Numbered from the stretch's first letter, positions 56,635 to 64,000 are shown. The stretch: 64,000 nucleotides of DNA from Ferruginibacter sp. (GCA_013141435.1 JABFQZ010000019.1:62001-126000); one strand, 5' to 3'. Numbers and translations: made by a program. Notes: generated by a model from the letters alone, not told the origin.

Positions 56635-58086
56635 CTAATTTGAAGAAGAAAGTTTTTCTTCTAATATTTTTGTAACTGTCTCCATATCTGCTTTTCCTCC
56701 ACTAAGCTTTTTTACCTGCCCTGCAAATAAACCTATCAAACCTTTTTTGCCTGCTTTATATTCTTTCACCTTATCGGGCATACTTATTAATACATCGTTT
56801 GCCCAGTTTTCTAACGTATCAAAATTACTTTCTTGTTTTAAATTCATTACAGTAGCAAGGGTTTCGGCAGAAGGTATTTTTTCTACAATCATGGCTTCCA
56901 TGAGTTTTGTAGATGCTACATTAAAATGTATTTTTCCAGTGTCGGTAAAGTTAATAATGTCGGCAATTTTTATTGCGTTTAATGGAAAATCTTTTAGCGT
57001 AATATTATGTTCATTACAATAATTTTTTATCGGACCAGTTATCCAATTAGCTGTAGATTTATAGTTGCCTGTAATGCTACTAACTGCTTCAAATAGTATT
57101 GTATCTTCTTTATCTGCACACAACATTGCTGCATCATAAGCCGATAAATTAAATTCAGTTACATATTTTTCTTGTAGAATAGCAGGTAATGCTGGCATTT
57201 GTGCTTCTACATTTTGTATATAAGATTCGCTAATAACAAAAGGTGGCAAATCTGGTTCGGGAAAATAACGATAATCATCTGCTTCTTCTTTGCTACGCAA
57301 CGAAAAAGTGGTGTTGTTATCAGCGTTGTAACTTCGGGTTTCTTGAGTTATTTTTTCGCCATTTTCAGTTAATGTTATTAGTCTTGCTACTTCTATTTCT
57401 ATTGCTTTTTTTACATTTCTAATGCTATTCAAATTTTTCACCTCTACCCTAGTGCCAAGTTTTGTATCGCCGTGTAGCCTTACCGATATATTTGCATCGC
57501 ATCGCATACTTCCTTCTTCCATATTGCCATCGCATACATTTAACCATCTTAGCAATTTTCTCATTTCGGTAAGGTATGTATATACTTCATCGGCACTATT
57601 CAAATCAGGCTCAGTCACAATTTCTAAAAGAGGTGTACCTGCTCTGTTCAAATCTATTGCCGAATAGTTTTCAAATAAATCATGTATGCTTTTGCCAGCA
57701 TCTTCCTCCATGTGAATCCGATTTAGTTTCACATTTTTTTTCCCATTTATGGTTTGTATTGGCAAATAACCTCCATTACAAATTGGCGCTGTGTGTTGGC
57801 TTACTTGGTAGCCTTTTGGCAAATCGGGGTAAAAATAATTTTTACGAGCAAAATAATTTTGCTTTTCAATTGTACAATTTAATGCTAAGCCTAATTTTAT
57901 AGCAAGTTGTAAAACAGTTTCATTCATTACTGGCAATGTACCTGGGTGTGCCAACGAAATTGGGCTAACATGAGTATTAGCATCTGCACCAAAAGAAATA
58001 CTATCGCCACTAAATAATTTACTTTTTGTACTTAGTTGTGCATGCACTTCTAAGCCTATAACTGTTTGATATTTATTATTAATCAT
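56635..58086 (-). CDS. gatB: Aspartyl/glutamyl-tRNA amidotransferase subunit B
   Basis: A 483-residue subunit that binds misacylated Glu-tRNA-Gln or Asp-tRNA-Asn and phosphorylates it for amidation by GatA. Typical blocks are VIGLEVHAQLSTKSKLFSG, PDLPKGYQVSQ, NRAGTPLLEIVTEPDL, MRCDANISVR, EVKNLNSIRNVKKAIE, YRYFPEPDLPP and the C-terminal YqeY-like domain ending GGKADMETVTKILEEKL. GatA and GatC are not in the window, as is usual in Bacteroidota. A TATTTTTG element at 58092-58099 places transcription start at or next to the ATG. Confidence 0.97.
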   Translation of the reverse strand: MINNKYQTVIGLEVHAQLSTKSKLFSGDSISFGADANTHVSPISLAHPGTLPVMNETVLQLAIKLGLALNCTIEKQNYFARKNYFYPDLPKGYQVSQHTAPICNGGYLPIQTINGKKNVKLNRIHMEEDAGKSIHDLFENYSAIDLNRAGTPLLEIVTEPDLNSADEVYTYLTEMRKLLRWLNVCDGNMEEGSMRCDANISVRLHGDTKLGTRVEVKNLNSIRNVKKAIEIEVARLITLTENGEKITQETRSYNADNNTTFSLRSKEEADDYRYFPEPDLPPFVISESYIQNVEAQMPALPAILQEKYVTEFNLSAYDAAMLCADKEDTILFEAVSSITGNYKSTANWITGPIKNYCNEHNITLKDFPLNAIKIADIINFTDTGKIHFNVASTKLMEAMIVEKIPSAETLATVMNLKQESNFDTLENWANDVLISMPDKVKEYKAGKKGLIGLFAGQVKKLSGGKADMETVTKILEEKLSSSN

Positions 58087-58091
58087 TTTTG

Positions 58092-58099
58092 CAAAAATA
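58092..58099 (-). promoter_or_regulatory. Bacteroidota-type -7 element for gatB
   Basis: TATTTTTG on the minus strand begins 13 bp and ends 5 bp upstream of the gatB ATG, predicting a leaderless mRNA. Confidence 0.45.
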
Positions 58100-58176
58100 C
58101 AGCAAGTATATTACTACTGCTATAAAAGATTTAGCTAAAATTACTGTAAAAAAAATCCTTGCTAGGTACTTTTATT

Positions 58177-58839
58177 TTATGTTGTTGTATCCTTTTCAAT
58201 TTCTACAGCTTCTTGTTCTTTTATTTTTTCCCATCCGCCTAGTACATTTCGCAAGTTATGTATTCCTTCTTTTTTTAAAATAGAAGCCGCTATTACACTT
58301 CTATAACCTCCTGCACAATGCACATAAATGTTTTCATTTTCTTCAAATTGTGCTAATAAGGTAATATCGGTCATACAACTTAATGGCAAATTAGCCGAAT
58401 TTTTCAAATGTCCATCGGCATATTCTTTTTCTTTGCGTACATCTAAAACAGTTATATTAGGGTCGTGTGGCAAATCCATCATTAATTCATCTGGTTCTAC
58501 ATCAATTATCATATCTATTTTTTCGCCAGCAGTTTGCCAAGTTTCAAAACCTCCTTCAAGAAAACCTACAATATTATTAAACCCTACATTGTTAAGTAGG
58601 GTTATTGTTTCTAGTTCTTTTCCAATTTCTGCTACAATTATTATTTCTTTTTCTACATCTAACAAAGTCTTTGCCCATTCTACAAATTTGCCTTGTAAGC
58701 CTATATAAATTGATGTTGGTATAAACGCTTGAGTAAAAGTAGTAGCAAGTCTTGAATCTAAAACTGTGACATTGGATTTTATCAGAGTTTTGAATTCAGA
58801 TATGGTTAAGGCATTAAAATTTCTTTCGTTTTTTGTCAT
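58177..58839 (-). CDS. Protein with two rhodanese domains
   Basis: A 220-residue protein. The first domain (residues about 10-110; TVLDSRLATTFTQAFIPTSI, GFLEGGFETWQTAG) lacks an active cysteine. The second (about 120-215; ITVLDVRKEKEYADGHL, YVHCAGGYRSVIA, VLGGW) has the catalytic Cys in HCAGGYRS and should transfer sulfane sulfur. The pair resembles the C-terminal part of Bacteroidota fusions with an MBL-fold persulfide dioxygenase domain; that domain is missing here. No signal peptide. It is separated by a terminator from the ArsR-like gene upstream. Confidence 0.82.
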   Translation of the reverse strand: MTKNERNFNALTISEFKTLIKSNVTVLDSRLATTFTQAFIPTSIYIGLQGKFVEWAKTLLDVEKEIIIVAEIGKELETITLLNNVGFNNIVGFLEGGFETWQTAGEKIDMIIDVEPDELMMDLPHDPNITVLDVRKEKEYADGHLKNSANLPLSCMTDITLLAQFEENENIYVHCAGGYRSVIAASILKKEGIHNLRNVLGGWEKIKEQEAVEIEKDTTT

Positions 58840-58873
58840 TTTTTTTACATTTAAAACCGCAATTTACAAAATA

Positions 58874-58907
58874 AAAAAGAGCAGAAGATTTCTCTTCTGC
58901 TCTTTTT
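58874..58907 (-). terminator. Terminator after the ArsR-like gene
   Basis: Perfect stem AAAAAGAGCAGAAGA/TCTTCTGCTCTTTTT with a 4-nt loop and T-rich flank. It could also act for transcripts of the opposite direction. Confidence 0.85.
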
Positions 58908-58920
58908 ACACACTTTAAAA

Positions 58921-59265
58921 TTATGCTACCAAACTTTCGGTTACATCAGTAATTTGATCTATACGCTTATAATTTACAGTATAGTAAATAAATTTACCAT
59001 CTCTTTTAGTAGCCACTATACCAGCTTTGCGTAGTATAGCTAAATGTTGAGATGCTACAGATTGCTCTATACGCAAGTTTACATAAATTTCGGTTACAGT
59101 AATTTGTTTTTCTGTTTCTATTAACGAAAGAATTTGTTGTCTCAACTTGTGGTTAAGAGCTCTTAGTACTAAAGCGCCTTTTTTTAAGTTGTGGTAATTA
59201 ATTTTTAAAACGCTTTCTGTGGGGTTCACTACAGGTTTTACCTGCAATTCGGGGGTTGCAATCAT
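58921..59265 (-). CDS. ArsR-family winged-helix regulator lacking metal-binding cysteines
   Basis: A 114-residue protein with the ArsR fold: LRALNHKLRQQILSLIE, ITVTEIYVNLRIEQSVASQHLAILRKAGIV (recognition helix) and KRDGKFIYYTVNY (wing). No cysteine occurs anywhere, so the usual ELCVCDL metal site is absent; a non-metal signal or redox-independent control is likely. A TATTTTTG element at 59304-59311 lies upstream. It is the last gene before a strong terminator, with the rhodanese gene beyond it. Confidence 0.88.
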   Translation of the reverse strand: MIATPELQVKPVVNPTESVLKINYHNLKKGALVLRALNHKLRQQILSLIETEKQITVTEIYVNLRIEQSVASQHLAILRKAGIVATKRDGKFIYYTVNYKRIDQITDVTESLVA

Positions 59266-59303
59266 TTTAGGAGTATTAGGGGTTTATTTAATTAGATTAA
59301 ATG

Positions 59304-59311
59304 CAAAAATA
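59304..59311 (-). promoter_or_regulatory. Bacteroidota-type -7 element for the ArsR-like gene
   Basis: TATTTTTG on the minus strand, 38 bp upstream of the ATG. Confidence 0.4.
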
Positions 59312-59354
59312 TAACCTTTTATTCATATTACAAATTATTTACATTATACTTATT

Positions 59355-60023
59355 TTATGGGTTGTAAAATTCTTTTACATATAATGGGGTTGTATATGTT
59401 AAATCTGAAAAATTATTATTGCTAAATCTGATATAGGATAATTTATTAAGAGCTTCCATAAAATTAATTTCATTGCTATAGAAAGCATTATTGTGAGTGC
59501 AAATATTTTTCCACTTGGTCATGCCATCTCCAAAAAACATTATTTTATGATTTTGTAACTCTACATCAAAAATATCATTTGTGAGTATTAAAGCTTTGGA
59601 GCTTAAGACTAATTCTAAATGGTAATTATACATTGCTGTAAAAACTTCCATTCGTCGAGCATCTATCATTGGGCAAAACAACATTTTTGTTTCTGATGGG
59701 TGTATCATTATTTGTGCCTTTGCCATAGCCTCTAACGTACTTATAGCAATTAAAGGTTTATTAAGTGCATAACATAAGCCCTTAGCTGCAGCAAGACCTA
59801 CACGCAAGCCTGTGTATGAACCTGGGCCAACAGTAACCGCAATAGCATCTAATTTATTTGCATCTATGTTTTCATTTTGCAATAGTTCATTTATTGCTAC
59901 ATGTACAAAACTTGCATGCTCTTTTTGAATATCGTTACTTACAAATGAAATTGTTTCGCCATTTTTTGTAAGTGTTACAAAAGCAGTAGAAAGCGATGTG
60001 TCTATATTTAAAATATATGCCAT
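59355..60023 (-). CDS. tsaB: tRNA threonylcarbamoyladenosine biosynthesis protein TsaB
   Basis: A 222-residue scaffold for t6A37 formation in ANN-decoding tRNAs; it pairs with TsaD. Landmarks are ILNIDTSLSTAFVTL at the N terminus, KLDAIAVTVGPGSYTGLRVGLAAAKGL near 60-85 and MIDARRMEVFTAMY. Length is normal. It begins 1 bp after the shortened hydroxyacyl-CoA dehydrogenase-like gene, so they form an operon transcribed from 60651-60658. Confidence 0.93.
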   Translation of the reverse strand: MAYILNIDTSLSTAFVTLTKNGETISFVSNDIQKEHASFVHVAINELLQNENIDANKLDAIAVTVGPGSYTGLRVGLAAAKGLCYALNKPLIAISTLEAMAKAQIMIHPSETKMLFCPMIDARRMEVFTAMYNYHLELVLSSKALILTNDIFDVELQNHKIMFFGDGMTKWKNICTHNNAFYSNEINFMEALNKLSYIRFSNNNFSDLTYTTPLYVKEFYNP

Positions 60024-60024
60024 T

Positions 60025-60636
60025 TTACAAATTAATTTCGTTTAATAATGCTGGCGCCACCAAATATCGTTCGTTGGTTTCCAACAATTTTCGCAATAAT
60101 TCAATAATTCTTTTGTGACCAATAATTGTAGCCCATTCAAATGGACCAAAAGGATAATTTGTACCAAGTTTCATTGCTGTATCAATCTCTTGTTGGCTAC
60201 TTACAGCTTCGCCCTTTGCAAAATAAGCTTCGTTTATTATCATAGCGATAGTTCTTGCACTTACAAAGCCAGGTTCATCATTTACTACTATACATTTTTT
60301 ATTTATAGCAGTAAAAATAACATTAACATCTTCATTTAGTTTACCTGCTATTTCCCATATTTCATTTACCAAAAAACCTGGCCAAGCATTAATACGAATT
60401 ACATTTTCATTGGCTTGTATGGTTTTAAGTGTATTGCTCATACTATTAATAAAAACAGGTGCGCTTAATGCATTATAATCTTCAATACTACTATTATCCA
60501 TTAAATTAAAATACGCAGAAGCTTTGTAATAGTTTAAAAATGAAATTATATCAGATACCCTTACCCAATTTACATTTTTGCCTAATTCTTTTAAAATTTC
60601 CCAATTTTCATTATTGGATAATACAACAATTGTCAT
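60025..60636 (-). CDS. Shortened 3-hydroxyacyl-CoA dehydrogenase-like protein
   Basis: A 203-residue protein. The last 100 residues (CIVVNDEPGFVSARTIAMIINEAYFAKGEA, YPFGPFEWATIIG) match the C-terminal domain of 3-hydroxyacyl-CoA dehydrogenase. The N-terminal 100 residues take the place of the Rossmann domain but lack GxGxxG, and the catalytic-His block (usually HFFNP) reads INAWPGFLVNE. Full enzymes are about 280-310 residues. It may therefore be a non-catalytic homologue. It is the first gene of an operon with tsaB. Confidence 0.8.
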   Translation of the reverse strand: MTIVVLSNNENWEILKELGKNVNWVRVSDIISFLNYYKASAYFNLMDNSSIEDYNALSAPVFINSMSNTLKTIQANENVIRINAWPGFLVNEIWEIAGKLNEDVNVIFTAINKKCIVVNDEPGFVSARTIAMIINEAYFAKGEAVSSQQEIDTAMKLGTNYPFGPFEWATIIGHKRIIELLRKLLETNERYLVAPALLNEINL

Positions 60637-60650
60637 AATCTAATTTTATA

Positions 60651-60658
60651 CAAAAATA
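60651..60658 (-). promoter_or_regulatory. -7 element for the hydroxyacyl-CoA dehydrogenase-like gene and tsaB
   Basis: TATTTTTG on the minus strand, 14 bp upstream of the start. Confidence 0.45.
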
Positions 60659-60674
60659 CGTGCATTAAAGAGGA

Positions 60675-60682
60675 TATATTTG
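60675..60682 (+). promoter_or_regulatory. -7 element for ridA
   Basis: TATATTTG, 20 bp upstream of the ridA ATG; arranged divergently with the element at 60651-60658. Confidence 0.5.
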
Positions 60683-60702
60683 CAGTATAAAAATTAAATA
60701 AT

Positions 60703-61083
60703 ATGACAAAGCAAATTATAAACACTAGCAATGCACCAGCACCAATTGGTCCATATAGCCAAGCTGTAAAGGTTGGTAATTTATTATTTATATCTGGCCA
60801 AGTAGCAATAGAGCCTGCAACTGGCAATGTAATTTCAAGCAATATTGCCGATGAAACTAAGCAGGTAATGAAAAATATTTTAGCTATACTAACCAATGCT
60901 GGTGCTGGGTTTGAGCATATTGTAAAAACAACTATTTTTTTATCGGATATGGCACTATTTGCCGATGTAAATACAGTATATGGTAGTTATTTCGAAAAAG
61001 ATTTTCCTGCAAGAGAAACTGTAGCTGTAAAAGGGTTGCCAAAAAATGTAAATGTAGAAATAAGCGTAACAGCATTTTTGTAA
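60703..61083 (+). CDS. ridA: RidA family reactive-intermediate deaminase
   Basis: A 126-residue YjgF/YER057c/UK114-family protein that hydrolyses 2-aminoacrylate and related imines. It shows NTSNAPAPIGPYSQAVKVGN at the N terminus, FISGQVAIEPATG, and the Arg of the active site in FPARETVAVKGLPKNVNVEIS, as in true RidA. Length is typical. The D-2-hydroxyacid dehydrogenase gene starts 1 bp after its stop. Confidence 0.95.
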   Translation: MTKQIINTSNAPAPIGPYSQAVKVGNLLFISGQVAIEPATGNVISSNIADETKQVMKNILAILTNAGAGFEHIVKTTIFLSDMALFADVNTVYGSYFEKDFPARETVAVKGLPKNVNVEISVTAFL

Positions 61084-61084
61084 T

Positions 61085-62014
61085 ATGATATTAATAACAG
61101 CAAAGGCACATCCATCTTTACAAGAAACTTTTTTACAAAGTGGAAAAGATGTATTGTATTTACCCGAAATAACGTACGAAGAACTGTTGAATAAAATACC
61201 TGAAGCTACAGGTTTAATTGTAACAACAAGGTTAAAAATAGATAAAACAATTATTGATGCTGCACTAAAATTAAAATGGATTGGCAGGCTTGGTAGTGGC
61301 ATGGAATTGATAGATGTGGAATATGCAACTACTAAAAATATTGAGTGTATTAGCAGCCCCGAAGGCAATAGAAACGCAGTAGCAGAACATGCATTGGCAA
61401 TGCTTTTAACTATAAAAAATAATATTATAAAAAGTGCTGCTGAAGTAAAAAAAGGAAAATGGATAAGAGATGAAAATAGAGGTGTTGAAATAATGGGTAA
61501 AACAATTGGCATTATTGGCTACGGAAATACTGGCGAATCTTTTGCAAAATTATTGGCAGCTTTTGGTGTAACTATGCTTGCTTACGATAAATACAAAACA
61601 GATTTTGGTGGTAAATTTATTAGAGAGGCTGAAATGGAACAAGTTTGTAAATATGCCGATGTAATCAGTTTTCATGTACCGCTTAGTAACGAAACAAAAT
61701 ACATGGCTAATGAAACATTTTTTAATTCGCTACAAAATAAACCTTTTATAATAAATACCAGTAGAGGTAATGTAATAGATACTTGTGCTTTAATAAATGC
61801 ATTAAAGCATGATAAAATAAGTGGAGTGGCTTTAGATGTTTTGGAAAATGAAAAACTAGAAACATACTCTGAATTACAAAACGAACAATTACAATTTTTA
61901 TTAAACGATTCAAGAGTGTTAATAACTCCACATATTGCAGGCTACAGCAACGAAGCATTTTACAAAATGAGTGCAGTTATATTAGAAAAATTGAAAAGCA
62001 AAAATTTGCTATAA
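61085..62014 (+). CDS. D-2-hydroxyacid dehydrogenase (phosphoglycerate dehydrogenase-like)
   Basis: A 309-residue NAD-dependent dehydrogenase. The nucleotide motif is GIIGYGNTGESFAKLLA; the catalytic Arg, Glu and His are in INTSRGNVIDT, ALDVLENE and ITPHIAGYS. No C-terminal ACT domain is present, so it is shorter than E. coli SerA; it may act on phosphoglycerate, glyoxylate/hydroxypyruvate or another 2-hydroxyacid. It is co-transcribed with ridA. Confidence 0.88.
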   Translation: MILITAKAHPSLQETFLQSGKDVLYLPEITYEELLNKIPEATGLIVTTRLKIDKTIIDAALKLKWIGRLGSGMELIDVEYATTKNIECISSPEGNRNAVAEHALAMLLTIKNNIIKSAAEVKKGKWIRDENRGVEIMGKTIGIIGYGNTGESFAKLLAAFGVTMLAYDKYKTDFGGKFIREAEMEQVCKYADVISFHVPLSNETKYMANETFFNSLQNKPFIINTSRGNVIDTCALINALKHDKISGVALDVLENEKLETYSELQNEQLQFLLNDSRVLITPHIAGYSNEAFYKMSAVILEKLKSKNLL

Positions 62015-62039
62015 ATTTACTTTTATACCAACAGTTTTG

Positions 62040-62047
62040 TATATTTG
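62040..62047 (+). promoter_or_regulatory. -7 element for greA
   Basis: TATATTTG, about 66 bp upstream of the greA ATG. The predicted start of transcription (about 62054) falls directly before the hairpin at 62055-62090. Confidence 0.45.
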
Positions 62048-62054
62048 TATTGTA

Positions 62055-62090
62055 TGCAACGCTACCCTTGTAAGGAGCGTTGTATTTTTT
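62055..62090 (+). terminator. Terminator or attenuator in front of greA
   Basis: GCAACGCT pairs with AGCGTTG, with an inner CCTT/AAGG stem, followed by TATTTTTTTTA. It may end the ridA operon, or, because a promoter element lies just upstream, attenuate greA transcription. Confidence 0.7.
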
Positions 62091-62113
62091 TTATAAAACA
62101 ATAAAAAGTTTTT

Positions 62114-62587
62114 ATGGCAGATACTAATTATGTAACACAAGAAAATTTTGACAAACTTCAAATAGATTTACACCGCTTAAAATCGGTAGATAGACCTGCT
62201 GCAAGTGCTGCAATTGCCGAAGCTAGAGAAAAAGGCGACCTTAAAGAAAATGCAGAATATGATGCTGCAAAAGAAGCACAAGGCTTATTGGAAGCAAAAA
62301 TAAATTATTTGGAAGGTATAGTTTCTACTGCAAGAATATTGGACGAAAACACCATAGATACTAGCCGTGTAAGCATACTTACAAAAGTAACTTTAGTAAA
62401 CCTAGGTACAAAAAAAACAGTTACTTATCACATTGTATCAGAAAATGAAGCCGATTTAAAACAAGGCAAAATATCGGTTACATCGCCAATTGGCAAAGGG
62501 TTACTTGGCAAAGTAAAAGGCGATGTGGCAGAGGTTATAGTACCAGCAGGGGTTTTAAAATTTGAGATAAAAGATATTTCGATTTAG
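62114..62587 (+). CDS. greA: Transcription elongation factor GreA
   Basis: A 157-residue factor that stimulates RNA cleavage in backtracked RNA polymerase. The N-terminal coiled coil carries the acidic tip DLKENAEYDAAKEAQG at about 41-56, with the two essential acidic residues. The C-terminal FKBP-like domain includes SVTSPIGKGLLGKVKGDVAEV. Length is typical. Confidence 0.96.
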   Translation: MADTNYVTQENFDKLQIDLHRLKSVDRPAASAAIAEAREKGDLKENAEYDAAKEAQGLLEAKINYLEGIVSTARILDENTIDTSRVSILTKVTLVNLGTKKTVTYHIVSENEADLKQGKISVTSPIGKGLLGKVKGDVAEVIVPAGVLKFEIKDISI

Positions 62588-62730
62588 TGTGAGATTATAA
62601 AAAAAGCACAGAGGTATTATTGCTAAAATGTGGTTTTATTCAAATTACTTTAGTTCCGATTTTTTTGCAAAAGCCTCAATCTCACATTGCAAATACTCGA
62701 AATGAAATATATTTATAAACGATGTAACCC

Positions 62731-62738
62731 TATTTTTG
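62731..62738 (+). promoter_or_regulatory. -7 element for the HIT gene
   Basis: TATTTTTG, 17 bp upstream of the ATG at 62756. Confidence 0.45.
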
Positions 62739-62755
62739 TAATCTAAAAAAACACA

Positions 62756-63145
62756 ATGTCTATTTTCACAAAAATAATTGCTGGCGAAATACCTTCTTAT
62801 AAAATAAAAGAAAACGAAAATTTTATTGCTTTTTTAGATGTATTTCCCTTGGTAAAAGGACATGTACTAGTAGTGCCAAAAATAGAAATAGATAAAATTT
62901 TTGACCTGCCCGAAAATTATTTACAAGAATTTTTTTTATTTGCAAAGCCAATTGCAGCTGCTATTGAAAAATCTTTTGATTGCAAACGCTGTGGCATTAG
63001 TGTTATAGGTATAGAAGTGCCACATGCACACATGCATTTGGTGCCTATTAACAATGCAAACGATTTGAATTTTACCAAAGAAAAAATAAAATTTACAGAC
63101 TTAGAAATGTTAGAAATTCAGCAAACTATTTTACAAAATTTGTAA
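62756..63145 (+). CDS. HIT family nucleotide hydrolase
   Basis: A 129-residue HINT-type protein. It begins SIFTKIIAGEIPSYKIKEN and has the histidine triad HAHMHLVPI near residues 97-105, where the middle His acts as nucleophile. It would hydrolyse adenosine phosphoramidates or dinucleotide derivatives. Length is normal. It is convergent with the LUD gene, 4 bp away. Confidence 0.93.
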   Translation: MSIFTKIIAGEIPSYKIKENENFIAFLDVFPLVKGHVLVVPKIEIDKIFDLPENYLQEFFLFAKPIAAAIEKSFDCKRCGISVIGIEVPHAHMHLVPINNANDLNFTKEKIKFTDLEMLEIQQTILQNL

Positions 63146-63149
63146 CTTT

Positions 63150-63785
63150 TTATTTGGTATCTTCTACCAAAAAACAATAAACTTCTTTTGGACCATGCAC
63201 ACCTGTTACCAATGTTTTTTCGATATCGGCAGTGCGGCTTGGGCCACTAGCAAATGTTATAAATGAAGGAAAGTTGATGGTTTGGTATTTATCGGTTAAC
63301 GAAGCTAAAGCATCTTTTACATCATATATCATTTGGCTTGTATAGGCTACACATATATGTATAGGCGCATATACACTAGTTGTACGGCCACTTTGTTGTG
63401 CAGCACTCAATACCATTGTACCTGTACGAGCTACTAAGCTTTCACAACCTGTTATAGACACATCGCAAGATGATAAGTTTGTATAATTTTCAACCAAAAT
63501 ATTTTTTAGAAAGTTGTTAATTTTATCCTCTATGCAAAAAATTTTTTGCCAATTATTTTCTAATATTAATGCAGCAAGTTTTTCTTGAAACTCTTGCTCC
63601 GAAATGCAAAACAAAAATTTACCTTGCAATTTTGTAAACTCTTCGGAAAAAAGCACTATGTTATCATCATTGTTTTTTACAAAAATATCGGCATCGGCAT
63701 TGCTATCGGTAAAAGGTAAAGGCACTGGGTTTAGCAGCGCCTCTTTTATTCTATTAAGTATATTTTCTTTAGCTGTTGTAGCCAT
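63150..63785 (-). CDS. LUD-domain protein (LutC/YkgG-like)
   Basis: A 211-residue protein of the LUD superfamily. Recognisable parts are ENILNRIKEALLNP, SITGCESLVARTGTMVLSAAQ and PSFITFASGPSRTADIEKTLVTGVHGPKEVY, the latter holding the conserved GPSxTADIE motif. LutC with LutA and LutB oxidises L-lactate, but in Bacteroidota this copy sits alone after ftsH and its role is unknown. The frame is open up to 63863, overlapping ftsH; the ATG at 63785, 4 bp after the ftsH stop, fits the family. Confidence 0.88.
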   Translation of the reverse strand: MATTAKENILNRIKEALLNPVPLPFTDSNADADIFVKNNDDNIVLFSEEFTKLQGKFLFCISEQEFQEKLAALILENNWQKIFCIEDKINNFLKNILVENYTNLSSCDVSITGCESLVARTGTMVLSAAQQSGRTTSVYAPIHICVAYTSQMIYDVKDALASLTDKYQTINFPSFITFASGPSRTADIEKTLVTGVHGPKEVYCFLVEDTK

Positions 63786-63789
63786 TATT

Positions 63790-64000
63790 TTATATAATTG
63801 GTGGGTTTGCTGGCACTTCATTAATTGAAGTACTTTGTTCTTGTGCCACAATTTCTTTAGCATCTGGTATGTCTAATATTTTCTTTTCTTCATAAGGTCG
63901 CTTACCAATTAATGCTTCTAAATCCGATTTAAACAATACTTCTTTTAGCAATAACTCTTTTGCTAATTTTTCTACATCATCTTTTTTTGATAATAATAAT
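63790..64000 (-). CDS. ftsH: ATP-dependent zinc metalloprotease FtsH, C-terminal end (partial)
   Basis: The last 69 codons of a gene that continues beyond the window. The tail reads VEKLAKELLLKEVLFKSDLE, then ALIGKRPYEEKKIL, matching the FtsH C-terminal end where peptidase helices finish (compare LLEKEVIFKDDLE-type sequences), and then a poorly conserved PPII terminus. FtsH degrades membrane and cytosolic proteins. The gene order ftsH then LUD protein is common in Bacteroidota and supports the call. Confidence 0.85.
   Translation of the reverse strand, partial: LLLSKKDDVEKLAKELLLKEVLFKSDLEALIGKRPYEEKKILDIPDAKEIVAQEQSTSINEVPANPPII

Noticed and set aside
60633-61512. Minus-strand frames opposite ridA and the dehydrogenase
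   Set aside because: Shadows of plus-strand genes with clear families.
1-64000. tRNA, rRNA or CRISPR loci
   Set aside because: No cloverleaf-like, rRNA-like or regularly spaced repeat pattern was recognised by eye; a tRNAscan or covariance search would be decisive.

Overview
This is an AT-rich chromosomal window from a Bacteroidota bacterium, most likely of the Chitinophagaceae/Chitinophagales group. The gldK-gldL-gldM-gldN block (gliding motility / type IX secretion core), an IPExxxVDY-family protein, DUF4271 next to hemD, a GH3/beta-lactamase fusion and a DUF6814-type protein all point there. So does the recurring Bacteroidota promoter element TAnnTTTG. No Shine-Dalgarno consensus was apparent upstream of the starts I examined. 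I saw no rRNA, tRNA, CRISPR array, prophage or intact insertion sequence.

Layout. 0.3-7.5 kb: half a transketolase, a WecA/MraY-type sugar-phosphate transferase, ribosome recycling factor, a membrane hydroxylase, a GNAT-like protein, dnaX and a small lipoprotein. 7.7-12.6 kb: the gldKLMN operon on the minus strand. 12.8-18.6 kb: a YyaL-type thioredoxin-domain protein, then hemD, DUF4271 and a BamA-like outer-membrane protein, all minus strand. 18.6-30.7 kb: hemW, gpsA, rnc, rny, VanZ, a paired M16 peptidase operon, a GH25 lysozyme and feoB. 30.9-43.3 kb: M28-PDZ peptidase, IPExxxVDY protein, dxs, a lipoprotein, GH3/beta-lactamase fusion, ECF sigma factor, uvrA and an M23 peptidase. 43.5-46.2 kb: alaS.

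46.4-55.4 kb is the most interesting region. Acetyl-CoA synthetase (acs) is divergent from a gene for an orphan IS1/InsA-like zinc-ribbon helix-turn-helix protein. After it come a porin, an MHS-family major facilitator with an unusual hydrophilic loop, a DUF6814 protein, a two-helix membrane protein, an SLC5-transporter/histidine-kinase fusion of CbrA/CrbS type, and a stand-alone receiver domain. The response regulator has no output domain, while the transposon-derived protein is a DNA-binding domain without a transposase. A pair of 16-bp direct repeats lies in the acs/HTH intergenic region and overlaps a TAnnTTTG promoter. I propose that this is a carboxylate (acetate-like) sensing, uptake and activation module with a domesticated transposase domain as a candidate regulator.

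55.4-64 kb: TlpA-type lipoprotein, gatB, double rhodanese, an ArsR-like regulator, tsaB with a shortened 3-hydroxyacyl-CoA dehydrogenase-like protein, ridA, a D-2-hydroxyacid dehydrogenase, greA behind a possible attenuator, a HIT protein, a LUD-domain protein and the 3' end of ftsH.

Across the intergenic regions I find a dispersed ~100-nt repeat family (three clear copies, one inverted copy, one degenerate), a 92-bp MITE-like inverted-repeat element, several intrinsic terminators, and several promoters placed so close to start codons that the mRNAs should be leaderless. Start codons were re-chosen for ten genes where the longest frame ran through a terminator or promoter, or overlapped a neighbour.
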